Source: an uncultured Oligoflexia bacterium
GTDB taxonomy: Bacteria > Bdellovibrionota > Bacteriovoracia > Bacteriovoracales > Bacteriovoracaceae
Direction of reading: 5' to 3'
Length of the DNA stretch: 41,042 nucleotides
NCBI GenBank assembly: GCA_937120495.1
Contig: CAKZJW010000109.1
Coordinates: 1-41,042, forward strand
A model generated the notes under the pieces. The model worked only from the letters and a program-made list of their open reading frames with translations. It made no database searches and had not been told where the DNA came from. Made by a program: the position numbers and the translations under genes. Positions within the stretch are counted from its first letter, which is position 1, and the number at the start of each line of letters is the position of its first letter. This document shows, in pieces, positions 14,226 to 22,251 of this stretch.

Positions 14226-15385
14226 GTGCTATCTTTTTTAAAAGTAGTAATAAATCACCAATTAAGAGCGTTGATTCTATTATAGAGAAGCTATCACTTG
14301 ATATAGATAAAAATGAAAAGTTAGAACTTGTAATTGAATCGGAGTCCGATATAGAAAGGCACCTATCACAACTGAGCTCTACCGAAGCTAAAAAGATAAT
14401 ATTTCTTTTTAGTAACAATCCTCTTACCGAAAATATTATTAAAGCAATTCCACAAAATCTAAGTAAGAGCATCATATTAATTTGCTTTGGTGAGTCATAT
14501 TTTTTAGTAAATAAACTTAACAAGATTAAAAATAAAAACTTACATCTTTTTACGTTTTCTAAGTCATATAGAAACCTGTTAGATCATCTAACAGTATATC
14601 CCGTCTCCTCTCTACCACCAATTATAAAGTCAGATCAATTCTTTCATAACCAAGATTCAACAAAGCAGCTGAGAGAGTCGCTCAAACTAAGTCCTACAGA
14701 TATCGTTTTCCTATACTCTGGAAGGCTTTCTATGCAAAAGAATTCACTGCTTTTGATAAACATGTTTAAAAAGATTTCTAATATAAATCCATCTATCAAA
14801 TTACTTATCATCGGACCAATCGACTCATTAGCTGAAAGTCATAAAGGAACGATTCAAAATATTGAATATGCTGAGGAAGTTAGAAAGAAATTAATCGATA
14901 CAAAAAATAACAATATTATTTATTTGGAAAAAATACCTAGAACTCTTCTAAATAAATATTACAATTGTTCTGATGCGTTCATAAGTTTAAGTACACATCA
15001 CGGTGAAATTCTCGGACTTGCTCCTATAGAAGCCAGCTTAACAGGACTTCCATGCTTTTTAACTAACTGGGGTGGTTATAAAGATTATAAAGACTATCAT
15101 TGCGCATCCTCCAGTTACTATTCCATAAAGCAAGATGCACCAATCCCTTTGAACCTCTTAGTAAAGGATATATTATCGTTCAAGAAAAGAAATCATTTGC
15201 AAAGAAAACAAGACTCCGAATCAATACACAATAAGCTCTCCCAAATAAATGTTTTAAAATCTATTTATGATAAAATCAACTATCCAGGCGAGATAATGGA
15301 ACTCTGTAAGAACGATATCAATTTAAAATCTGAAACTTTGGATCGAGAAGAGTATAAAGCTCTTTTTAAATATTTTTATGAATAA
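14222..15385 (+). CDS. GT4-like glycosyltransferase
   Basis: 387 residues with the C-terminal half of a GT-B fold. FLYSGRLSMQKN (about 158-169) begins the nucleotide-sugar-binding domain, LLIIGP follows, and HGEILGLAPIEA contains the E-x7-E motif that contacts the donor sugar. LPCFLTNWGG is the following strand-loop. The N-terminal acceptor half is divergent. The start is TTG at 14222, overlapping the previous stop as TTGA; I see no better ATG. It likely attaches a sugar to the product or to a membrane lipid. The alpha/beta hydrolase gene overlaps its end by 8 bases. Confidence 0.78.
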   Translation: MSAIFFKSSNKSPIKSVDSIIEKLSLDIDKNEKLELVIESESDIERHLSQLSSTEAKKIIFLFSNNPLTENIIKAIPQNLSKSIILICFGESYFLVNKLNKIKNKNLHLFTFSKSYRNLLDHLTVYPVSSLPPIIKSDQFFHNQDSTKQLRESLKLSPTDIVFLYSGRLSMQKNSLLLINMFKKISNINPSIKLLIIGPIDSLAESHKGTIQNIEYAEEVRKKLIDTKNNNIIYLEKIPRTLLNKYYNCSDAFISLSTHHGEILGLAPIEASLTGLPCFLTNWGGYKDYKDYHCASSSYYSIKQDAPIPLNLLVKDILSFKKRNHLQRKQDSESIHNKLSQINVLKSIYDKINYPGEIMELCKNDINLKSETLDREEYKALFKYFYE

Positions 15386-16319
15386 ACTAATAACATTATT
15401 AACTGTATCTTTTTTTCTTTTAGGCAATCACTCTTTTATACAAACAGAGAAAGGGACTAAGATCCAAATTCAAAAGAATGGATCAAAGGGTGAACTTTTA
15501 ATTTTTATTCACGGCGGTCCCGGAATGCCCGGTTATATGGATACATTAGCTAATCAATTTTTAACAACAAATACTACTGTCACATATTATCAAAGAGACA
15601 AGACAAACTCTCCATCTGTTGGCCCCTTTACGGTACAAAAACATGTTGATGATCTTTTATACATAATTGAGTATTACTCCAAAAGTTACAAATCGATCTC
15701 TATAATTGCTCATAGCTGGGGAACAAACTTAGTCCTGTCATCACTTGCGAGGAGAAAACTTCGTAATATCAAACAAATAGTTTTGCTCTCGCCTGCTCCG
15801 GTGAAGTTTAATTTCTTTAAGGATTTTTATGCTTCTATATATAAGAAAGCCTCTAAGAATAGAAAAAGTACGATTCGTAAATATATTGAAACGTGGAAAA
15901 ATCCTGACTTCAAATCGACAAGAATTGAGTATCAATATCATCAGCAGTGGTTTAAAGAAATCTTACCCTATTATTTTTATTCAAAATCACAAGAGAATAA
16001 AAGAAAAATACTCTCTGAGATTCAATCTGATTATAAAAACTGGGAAGGCAGTAAAGAAGCAGTAAAAAGTTTTTACTCCAATTCAACTTTAAGAGAGCAA
16101 ATTTACAAAAAAAATAAAACTCTTAAAAACTTATACTTACTTTATGGTACAGAAGATCCTTTTTATTCAAGGGATAATATGAACTGGTTCAAAGAAACTT
16201 TTAACTCAATTAATATTTTTTCTTTTACGGATACTGGCCACTGTCCCTGGCTCGAAGACTCTAATTCCAACTTTCTAAAAAAATTAAAAAAGTTAGTTAA
16301 AGGGAAATTAAATGATTGA
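15378..16319 (+). CDS. Alpha/beta hydrolase, prolyl-aminopeptidase-like, exported
   Basis: 313 residues with an N-terminal signal-like segment (LITLLTVSFFLLGNHS), an oxyanion-hole motif HGGPG near residue 46, a nucleophile elbow in AHSWGT, a catalytic-acid candidate in YGTEDPF and a histidine in TGHCPW. This is the S33 family arrangement (proline iminopeptidases and relatives). In the locus it could trim the leader from the matured peptide outside the cytoplasm or hydrolyse an ester or amide intermediate; the role is inferred. It overlaps both neighbours by 8 bases. Confidence 0.78.
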   Translation: MNKLITLLTVSFFLLGNHSFIQTEKGTKIQIQKNGSKGELLIFIHGGPGMPGYMDTLANQFLTTNTTVTYYQRDKTNSPSVGPFTVQKHVDDLLYIIEYYSKSYKSISIIAHSWGTNLVLSSLARRKLRNIKQIVLLSPAPVKFNFFKDFYASIYKKASKNRKSTIRKYIETWKNPDFKSTRIEYQYHQQWFKEILPYYFYSKSQENKRKILSEIQSDYKNWEGSKEAVKSFYSNSTLREQIYKKNKTLKNLYLLYGTEDPFYSRDNMNWFKETFNSINIFSFTDTGHCPWLEDSNSNFLKKLKKLVKGKLND

Positions 16320-17064
16320 ACAGTTTAAATTACTTATTATTGTAAGTTTTCTGTTCTCTATTGCTGAGTTTGTAAAAACGAGAAAACTCTCTCTAATTTC
16401 GTATCAAGATTGTTTTTATCTCATCGCTCAAATTATTCTTATTGTCCCTTGTATCTATTACTTTAAGTTATTCCTTATTACATCCAGCTCTTTTATCGGT
16501 ATCCATCCGTCTAGTATCATGGAAAAACAATCTCTTCTCTCGCAAGTTTTTCTAATGTTATTTTTTGGTGATTTAGTTAGCTATATTTGTCATCGTTTAT
16601 TCCATACACGCTATTTATGGCTTTTTCATGAAGTCCATCACACTACTAGAAAAATGAATTGGGCAAAGGCACAAGTATCACACCCTATTGACTCTATTCT
16701 TACATTTGGAACAATTTACTTTTTTGTCCATATGTTCTCTTTTTCCTTAGAGTCTTTAGCAGTTGTACAGCTCATTTCTTTAATTTACGGTTTTTTATCT
16801 CACAGTAAAATTCATTTTCGCTTTGGTTTTTTCGACTATGTATTTATTTCACCTACATCTCACCATCTACACCATTCATTATTAAAAAAGAATGAATCAT
16901 GTCATAAGAATTTTTCTTCCTTTTTTTCAATATGGGATATCTTATTCGGGACATTTCAAAAGCCAGATTCAAAACCATTAACATATGGGACAAATTCAAG
17001 AGAGTTAAAGACGTTAAAGCAACAATTGCTTTCTCCTCTAACGAAATTTTTAAGGAAAAATTAA
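16312..17064 (+). CDS. Fatty acid hydroxylase superfamily (sterol-desaturase-like) membrane enzyme
   Basis: 250 residues with four or five hydrophobic segments and the complete histidine clusters of the di-iron hydroxylase family: HRLFH (H-x3-H), HEVHH (H-x2-HH), an intervening HP/H pair, and HHLHH (H-x2-HH). Members hydroxylate or desaturate alkyl chains in the membrane. It is the last gene of the plus-strand operon, and its stop overlaps the convergent SagB-like gene by 15 bases. Beside two acyltransferases it suggests a hydroxylated acyl chain in the product or its membrane target. Confidence 0.82.
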   Translation: MIEQFKLLIIVSFLFSIAEFVKTRKLSLISYQDCFYLIAQIILIVPCIYYFKLFLITSSSFIGIHPSSIMEKQSLLSQVFLMLFFGDLVSYICHRLFHTRYLWLFHEVHHTTRKMNWAKAQVSHPIDSILTFGTIYFFVHMFSFSLESLAVVQLISLIYGFLSHSKIHFRFGFFDYVFISPTSHHLHHSLLKKNESCHKNFSSFFSIWDILFGTFQKPDSKPLTYGTNSRELKTLKQQLLSPLTKFLRKN

Positions 17065-18255
17065 ATCTAACATCAAATGTTGACTATTCTTTAAGTACTT
17101 TTCAAGCAAAGAGCTTTCAAAATTATGCCCATTTAAATAAGATGAAACTCCATATGTACTTGCAGTTAAATGGAGCGTATTCATCAAAACTCCAGCATTC
17201 AACAAGGTTAGTTTTAATGCTATATTTTGATACTTTCTCTCTATCGATTCCTGATTGCTTACTCCATACATGATCATTTGAGGGATAGCCTGTAAAAAAG
17301 GACTTGTAATCAGTGGCGCTTCCAGTAGTTTTGAATGATCTGAAGAGCTAATATTAATCTTCTCAAGATTCAAGTTATTACGATTTAACTTATATAGTCC
17401 CGAGTCCATTCCGCGAACATTATTTATAGCAATATAAAGTTCTATTTCATAAAGTCCACCTGCAGAGGGGTAGCTTAATGAGTCAGATTCATAAGTTCGA
17501 AAGACAGAGTCAAGAATTTCATTTATATCTTTTATACACAATTGACTCAACGGTTGATATCTTGACTTCCTATTCGCAAAGATACGATCAAGTTCTGTTG
17601 AAGGAATCCCCTCCCTTTGTCGAATATTGATTAAGTCTTCTTTACTATTGCAATACGTATAGTTTTTTTGAACTAGTAAGTTTTTTTCTAAATACGGTTT
17701 TAAATTCTTCATTTTTGATAAGAAAAGTTGATCAGCGAAATTAGAATAAGCTCTAGCCTCAACATTATCAAAATGAAAAGATTTCAATAAATTTTGAATA
17801 AGAGAGTCTTCTACATTTGGCCATTTTTTAAAAACAATCTCTGCGCTAGAAGATAGAGAATCAAATGAATAACCCGCTGTACTTTTAGTGATTATATATT
17901 TGGATTCATCTAAAGAGGTACTGTTTTGAAGAGATGTAGCTTTAGAAATATTGTAAACTGAGATGTTTTTAGGAATTATTTCGACTTCATATTCAGTTTC
18001 ATACATTTCAAGTTGTATGTATTTCATAAATATTTGAATTAAAATTTTAATTTCAACAACTTCCTCAGTATTGTCAGCGAGACTAAATAATGATGCTAAC
18101 GGTACATAGTCATTTGTTAAGGACTGAATGAGTTTTATAATTTTTTCTTCATTTATTGTTGAAAAACGATGTGGGATTTTTAAAATCCCAAAATAGAACA
18201 CTCCTTCTTTATAGATAATATTTTGTCTTAATTTATATAGTATCTTGAGGTCCAT
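17050..18255 (-). CDS. SagB-type nitroreductase-family dehydrogenase
   Basis: 401 residues. The C-terminal 180 residues are a SagB-like FMN nitroreductase domain: NRKSRYQPLS (228-237), SYPSAGGLYEIELYIAI (261-277, the family's P-S-A-G-x-x-Y), GLYKLN (286-291) and a late LLNAGVLMNTLHLTA helix. SagB-type enzymes oxidise azolines to azoles after YcaO action. Residues 1-100 are an extra domain resembling a winged helix (PHRFSTINEEKIIKLIQSL then VPLASLF) and might bind leader peptide. It is transcribed separately, convergent with the plus operon. Its presence with YcaO strongly supports a linear azole peptide pathway. Confidence 0.85.
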   Translation of the reverse strand: MDLKILYKLRQNIIYKEGVFYFGILKIPHRFSTINEEKIIKLIQSLTNDYVPLASLFSLADNTEEVVEIKILIQIFMKYIQLEMYETEYEVEIIPKNISVYNISKATSLQNSTSLDESKYIITKSTAGYSFDSLSSSAEIVFKKWPNVEDSLIQNLLKSFHFDNVEARAYSNFADQLFLSKMKNLKPYLEKNLLVQKNYTYCNSKEDLINIRQREGIPSTELDRIFANRKSRYQPLSQLCIKDINEILDSVFRTYESDSLSYPSAGGLYEIELYIAINNVRGMDSGLYKLNRNNLNLEKINISSSDHSKLLEAPLITSPFLQAIPQMIMYGVSNQESIERKYQNIALKLTLLNAGVLMNTLHLTASTYGVSSYLNGHNFESSLLEKYLKNSQHLMLDLIFP

Positions 18256-18302
18256 TCTTTTGTCTCTCTTTAAAAAGAAGTAATTTAATTAACATATTTC
18301 AT

Positions 18303-19310
18303 TTAAAAACAATTCACAAGACCTTGTCTATGAATTGAGTTCAAGTAACTAGGTTTCTTCTCATATTTATGGGTCGCTTTGTAATTACAAAAATGATCAT
18401 TTATTTTATTAAGATCCATAAATTCATTTGCGTATTTTGCCATATGAATATCAGCACTGGTCTCCTCTTCAAGTTCGTCCTTAAGGTTTTTAATGTTCTT
18501 AGACCCCAAGTGATTGCATTTTTGAATCTTATCAATTAGTCCTGTGTATTCTTTTGGCTTTTGGACATCATTTATAATATGACCTATCTCATGAGCAAGA
18601 ACGAGTTCTAGATTTTCAGGTTTTAAGTAAATTTTCCCACCTGGTAAAATAACATAATCAGACTTGCACCACGGTTCATCACTCACCATACAATCGGATG
18701 AGAGGTCTTCTTTTGATCTCGCTCCCGCAACAAAGCTAGAGAGACGAAAATTAAAATTCGTTGTGTTTGAAATCTGATCAAGAATTTTATGTACTTTTTT
18801 ATTTGGATACAATTTTTTATAGTTTTCTTTTATAACTTTCAATTTATTTTTAAATAGATTCTTTCTCCACTGCCCCAATGACTTTTCCATAACTTCATTT
18901 AAATAGTAATTACAATTTGTGGCATAAAGTTCATAATCTTCATGGTCTTTTGATACAAAGCTTTCACAGTCTTTTTTATCTTTTAACTCAATGAGCACAG
19001 TGCTTGCTTTACATTTTCGATCAGAATCATAACTGGGAGCTCCTTTCTCAAAATTCATGCAATAGAATTCTTGAAAATCTTTATTTTGTATGACTTCGCT
19101 CATTGCTCGAGTTCTAGACTCTAAGAACAATTTATCAAAGTCATTTTTTTTACTTTCTTCACAAAGTTTTTGTGTTTTTTCCAAACATGCTTTTAAATCT
19201 AAGTCTAAATTTTCAAAAGAAGAGAATTGTTTAAAATCGTTAATTCTAAACTCGCCTTGGCAGACGTAAGCCGAAGCTGAAAATGAAAGTAATATCAGAA
19301 GTAACTTCAT
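18303..19310 (-). CDS. Exported HExxH metallopeptidase-like protein
   Basis: 335 residues from ATG 19310, chosen because it begins the signal peptide MKLLLILLSFSASAYVC; the frame extends upstream to 19337. HEIGH at 240-244 is a zinc-peptidase motif, and EEETSAD at 281-287 may supply the third ligand. There are about ten cysteines, many likely in disulfides. Whether it is active cannot be told. It lies 47 bases upstream of the SagB-like gene on the same strand, so the two may be co-transcribed; it could be an extracellular protease or a leader-processing enzyme. No specific family is recognised. Confidence 0.68.
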   Translation of the reverse strand: MKLLLILLSFSASAYVCQGEFRINDFKQFSSFENLDLDLKACLEKTQKLCEESKKNDFDKLFLESRTRAMSEVIQNKDFQEFYCMNFEKGAPSYDSDRKCKASTVLIELKDKKDCESFVSKDHEDYELYATNCNYYLNEVMEKSLGQWRKNLFKNKLKVIKENYKKLYPNKKVHKILDQISNTTNFNFRLSSFVAGARSKEDLSSDCMVSDEPWCKSDYVILPGGKIYLKPENLELVLAHEIGHIINDVQKPKEYTGLIDKIQKCNHLGSKNIKNLKDELEEETSADIHMAKYANEFMDLNKINDHFCNYKATHKYEKKPSYLNSIHRQGLVNCF

Positions 19311-19466
19311 AGCTATCTTATCGGAAATACGAACCAAACCCTTGAGTTAGTGCTGTTTTTCCGGATACTAATCATCATTAATACAAGTTATGATTAAAAC
19401 TAGACTAGAAACCACTTTTGGCCCAGACTGACTGCCATACTCAGGTTTATTCTATTGAGGTATACA

Positions 19467-20924
19467 ATGAAATTAATAGCTGTCCTATCACTCTTATTAT
19501 CTACATTATTTTTGGCCTGCCAAAGTAATAATGAAAGAATACCTACAAGCCACGATCCTTTAACAAAAGTATTGAAAGCGATTCAAGTTGAATCCGAACA
19601 AGGAGTCGAAAGCTATAAAGAATGTATAGAAAAAACGACAAAGCACTATCAAACATTTTTTAACTTAAATCATGAAGAAACATTATTAGAGAATTACTCT
19701 ATTGCTCAGCTTGAATCTCTTTTAGATTCTTCATTTAAAAGTCGCCTTAATATTCTTAAAGTTCTAAAAGGTTTAAACGGTCAAACAACAGAAGCCTACA
19801 AATGCTTTAGCTCAGTAAGAGATCTAACACGAGCTCTTAGATATTTTGAAGATTATGTAGTTGAAAAGTTAGAAGTAACGAATCAGAAAACGAATAAAGA
19901 GTATACTACTTTAGAAGGAGAAGGATCTATTCTTCTAGTAAATCCCAAGTACACATTTACAGGACATAAAGATCTAAAATCTGGGGATGTTATCTTATCA
20001 AGAGGAAATGCATACACCTCTGCTGCCATTGCAAGAATTGGAACAATAGATGCTCAATTTAGCCACGTAACTTCTGTTTACAGAGATGAAAAAGGTGTTC
20101 TCCATACTACAGAAGCTCATATTGAAATAGGATCTGTTGCCATGCCTTGGAAAGTTCATGTTGATCAAGGTAATGCCAGAGAAGTTGTATTTAGGTATAA
20201 AGATATAAAAATTGCACATGAAGCAGCAAAGTTTGTTTTTGAAAGAGTAAAAAAGTTTTCTAGAACTCATAAGCATAATATTAATTATGACTTTACTATG
20301 GACTATAAAAACAACTCTGATTTATTTTGTTCAGAAGTTGTATCTTCTGGTTTTTCAAAAATAACAGAAAATAAAGTTGATATACCAAGATACAAAACAA
20401 AGTTTGATGCGAGATTAATTCCATTTTTAAAAAATATTGGTATCGGAGTAACTCGTAGTAATATTAATCAGTTTAAAACATTTGGTCCTGGAGACCTTGA
20501 ATTTGATGATAGATTCGACCTTGTAGCAGAATGGAGAAAACCTACAAAGCTTAAAGGGATAAGGATGAAAGATGCTGTCTTATCAAAAATGTATGAATGG
20601 ATGGCCAGTAAAAGATATAAACTTCGCCAAGGAATAAAAATTCCACTCTCTGCAAGACTAGCGTGGCTTACACGAAGAATCCCTCTCGTTAAAAAGAGCT
20701 TAGTAGAAAAGTTTCCACTAAATATGAAACCAAAGCTTCTAGGTACATTTCTTATTCTTGATGAGGTTGGAGATATATTGCTCGCTGAGCTTGAAAAAAG
20801 ACAAGCTGAGGTTAGCTATCCTCTTTCGTTTAAGGAAATGTACAGAGTACTGGAGGATTTCAGAGAGAAAGATTCTAAGCTAAAAAGAAGAAAATCAAAA
20901 CTTCACAAAAAATTTAGACCTTAA
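19467..20924 (+). CDS. YiiX/DUF830-like permuted papain-fold lipoprotein
   Basis: 485 residues from ATG 19467, chosen for GAGG seven bases upstream and the signal sequence KLIAVLSLLLSTLFLAC, whose cysteine fits a lipobox. The central part has SGDVILSRG, a histidine in FSHVTSVY, a TEAHIEIGSV strand and LFCSEVV, the circularly permuted NlpC/P60 (YiiX) pattern with Cys and His catalytic candidates. These enzymes cleave amide or ester bonds in peptidoglycan, lipids or small adducts. The C terminus (last 50 residues) is very basic. It stands alone between the peptidase and the convergent kinase gene. Confidence 0.75.
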   Translation: MKLIAVLSLLLSTLFLACQSNNERIPTSHDPLTKVLKAIQVESEQGVESYKECIEKTTKHYQTFFNLNHEETLLENYSIAQLESLLDSSFKSRLNILKVLKGLNGQTTEAYKCFSSVRDLTRALRYFEDYVVEKLEVTNQKTNKEYTTLEGEGSILLVNPKYTFTGHKDLKSGDVILSRGNAYTSAAIARIGTIDAQFSHVTSVYRDEKGVLHTTEAHIEIGSVAMPWKVHVDQGNAREVVFRYKDIKIAHEAAKFVFERVKKFSRTHKHNINYDFTMDYKNNSDLFCSEVVSSGFSKITENKVDIPRYKTKFDARLIPFLKNIGIGVTRSNINQFKTFGPGDLEFDDRFDLVAEWRKPTKLKGIRMKDAVLSKMYEWMASKRYKLRQGIKIPLSARLAWLTRRIPLVKKSLVEKFPLNMKPKLLGTFLILDEVGDILLAELEKRQAEVSYPLSFKEMYRVLEDFREKDSKLKRRKSKLHKKFRP

Positions 20925-20927
20925 GGC

Positions 20928-22073
20928 TTAACCTACTTCCAAACATTCACCATCGTCGTGAATAGGAAGAGCGATTTTAAATGTAGTATTTTGAGCCTCT
21001 TCAATAAGTTCAATTTCACCACCATGAGAGTGGATTATTTTTTTGGAAATACTCATACCTAAACCTGTTCCATTTCCTTTTGTTTTAGTCGTGAAAAATG
21101 GTTCAAAGATTTTTTCTTTTAAAGACTTCGTATCGATACTTCCGCTATCGGAGATATAAATTTCGATCGTATCATTTACAACTGTAGTTGATAGTCGAAC
21201 CCACTTCTCATCATTATCTTTAACCGCGTCATGAGCATTATTTAGAAAGTTTAAAATGACTTGAGATATCTGAACATCATTACAAAGAATATCTACATCC
21301 TCGATATTATTTACGACAAGATCTATTCCTCCAGACTTTAATCTTTCAGAGCATAAATTAAAAGCATCATTTAAAATATTCTCGAGGCTTGTAACTTCTT
21401 TAGGATCGTTGTCTTCTTTACGTGAATAGCCGCGCAAACTTTTTACAATTTTTGCTATACGATTCGTTACATTTTCAATTTTTTCACTGTATTCCAAAAG
21501 CTTCTCAATATCTTCTTCTTTATTCGCTGATCTTTTAATTTGAGAGATATATCCTAGAATTATAGTAAGTGGATTATTAATCTCATGAGCAATACCTCCG
21601 GCCATCTCTCCTAGAGTTGCCATTTTAAGAGACTCTGCTTGTTGCATACGTATTTCTTCGAGCTCTAAGAGCATATTGTTTCTTTCTAGAGCATACATAA
21701 TAGATCGAGATAAAGTATAAGGAGTTAATTCTTTTTTTAGTAAATAATCTTGAGAACCTTTTTGAATTGCTTCAACTGCAAGCTCTTCACTTTCATAGCC
21801 TGTTAAAACAATTATTGGTAATTGATTTCCAAATTCTTCAATGATTAAAGACAAACTGGTTAGTTGATCAGAGTCAGGTAATGAAAGATCTAATAACAAG
21901 ATATCAAAAGATTCTTTTCTTAAGTATTCGAACATTTCTTTTTGAGATGCTGCTTCTTTATAAGATACATTTAATATATTCGAATTCTTGTTTAATTTTT
22001 TTATATTACGGCCAAAACTTAATTGGTCCTCAATACTATCTTCAACAAAAAGAGCTTTAATATTTTTTTTCAT
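20928..22073 (-). CDS. Hybrid REC-histidine kinase
   Basis: 381 residues, with order reversed relative to classical hybrids: an N-terminal receiver (phospho-Asp D62 in LLLDLSLPD, TGY and a late Lys-Lys) followed by a short coil, HisKA with H163 in GGIAHEINNPLTI, and HATPase with NFLNNAHDAV, DSGSID and GTGLGMSIS. It has no membrane segment, so it is cytosolic and probably driven by phosphorylation of its own receiver. All catalytic residues are present. A near-perfect 18-base palindrome lies upstream at 22113. The gene is convergent with the lipoprotein gene, 3 bases apart. Confidence 0.9.
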   Translation of the reverse strand: MKKNIKALFVEDSIEDQLSFGRNIKKLNKNSNILNVSYKEAASQKEMFEYLRKESFDILLLDLSLPDSDQLTSLSLIIEEFGNQLPIIVLTGYESEELAVEAIQKGSQDYLLKKELTPYTLSRSIMYALERNNMLLELEEIRMQQAESLKMATLGEMAGGIAHEINNPLTIILGYISQIKRSANKEEDIEKLLEYSEKIENVTNRIAKIVKSLRGYSRKEDNDPKEVTSLENILNDAFNLCSERLKSGGIDLVVNNIEDVDILCNDVQISQVILNFLNNAHDAVKDNDEKWVRLSTTVVNDTIEIYISDSGSIDTKSLKEKIFEPFFTTKTKGNGTGLGMSISKKIIHSHGGEIELIEEAQNTTFKIALPIHDDGECLEVG

Positions 22074-22112
22074 TTCCCCACCACTTTAACTTCTACCTAC
22101 AAGACTATATCG

Positions 22113-22130
22113 GATCAGAATATTCTAATC
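22113..22130. promoter_or_regulatory. Near-perfect palindrome, candidate operator
   Basis: GATCAGAATATTCTAATC is an 18-base palindrome with a single mismatched pair, about 40 bases upstream of the REC-kinase start in a 178-base intergenic stretch. It could be a dimeric regulator site. The rest of 22074-22251 is AT-rich; it also holds a weak TGACA/TGTCA hairpin near 22227-22244 that may end the upstream operon. Confidence 0.35.
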
Positions 22131-22251
22131 TTAATTATAGCTTAAGTTTCCAACTTACCAAATTAAATATGAAAGGTCCTTAATCAACCCTTAATATTGT
22201 TATAACAATTTTCTAATAAACAACAAAGTGACACTTTTTTCTGTCATTTTC

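Noticed and set aside
14194..14523. 109-codon minus-strand frame opposite the glycosyltransferase start
   Set aside because: Shadow with Ser/Leu-rich composition; the plus-strand operon is continuous through it.
19398..19440. Second sigma-54 promoter (TTGGCCC...TGCC)
   Set aside because: The GG-to-GC distance is 12 rather than 10 bases.
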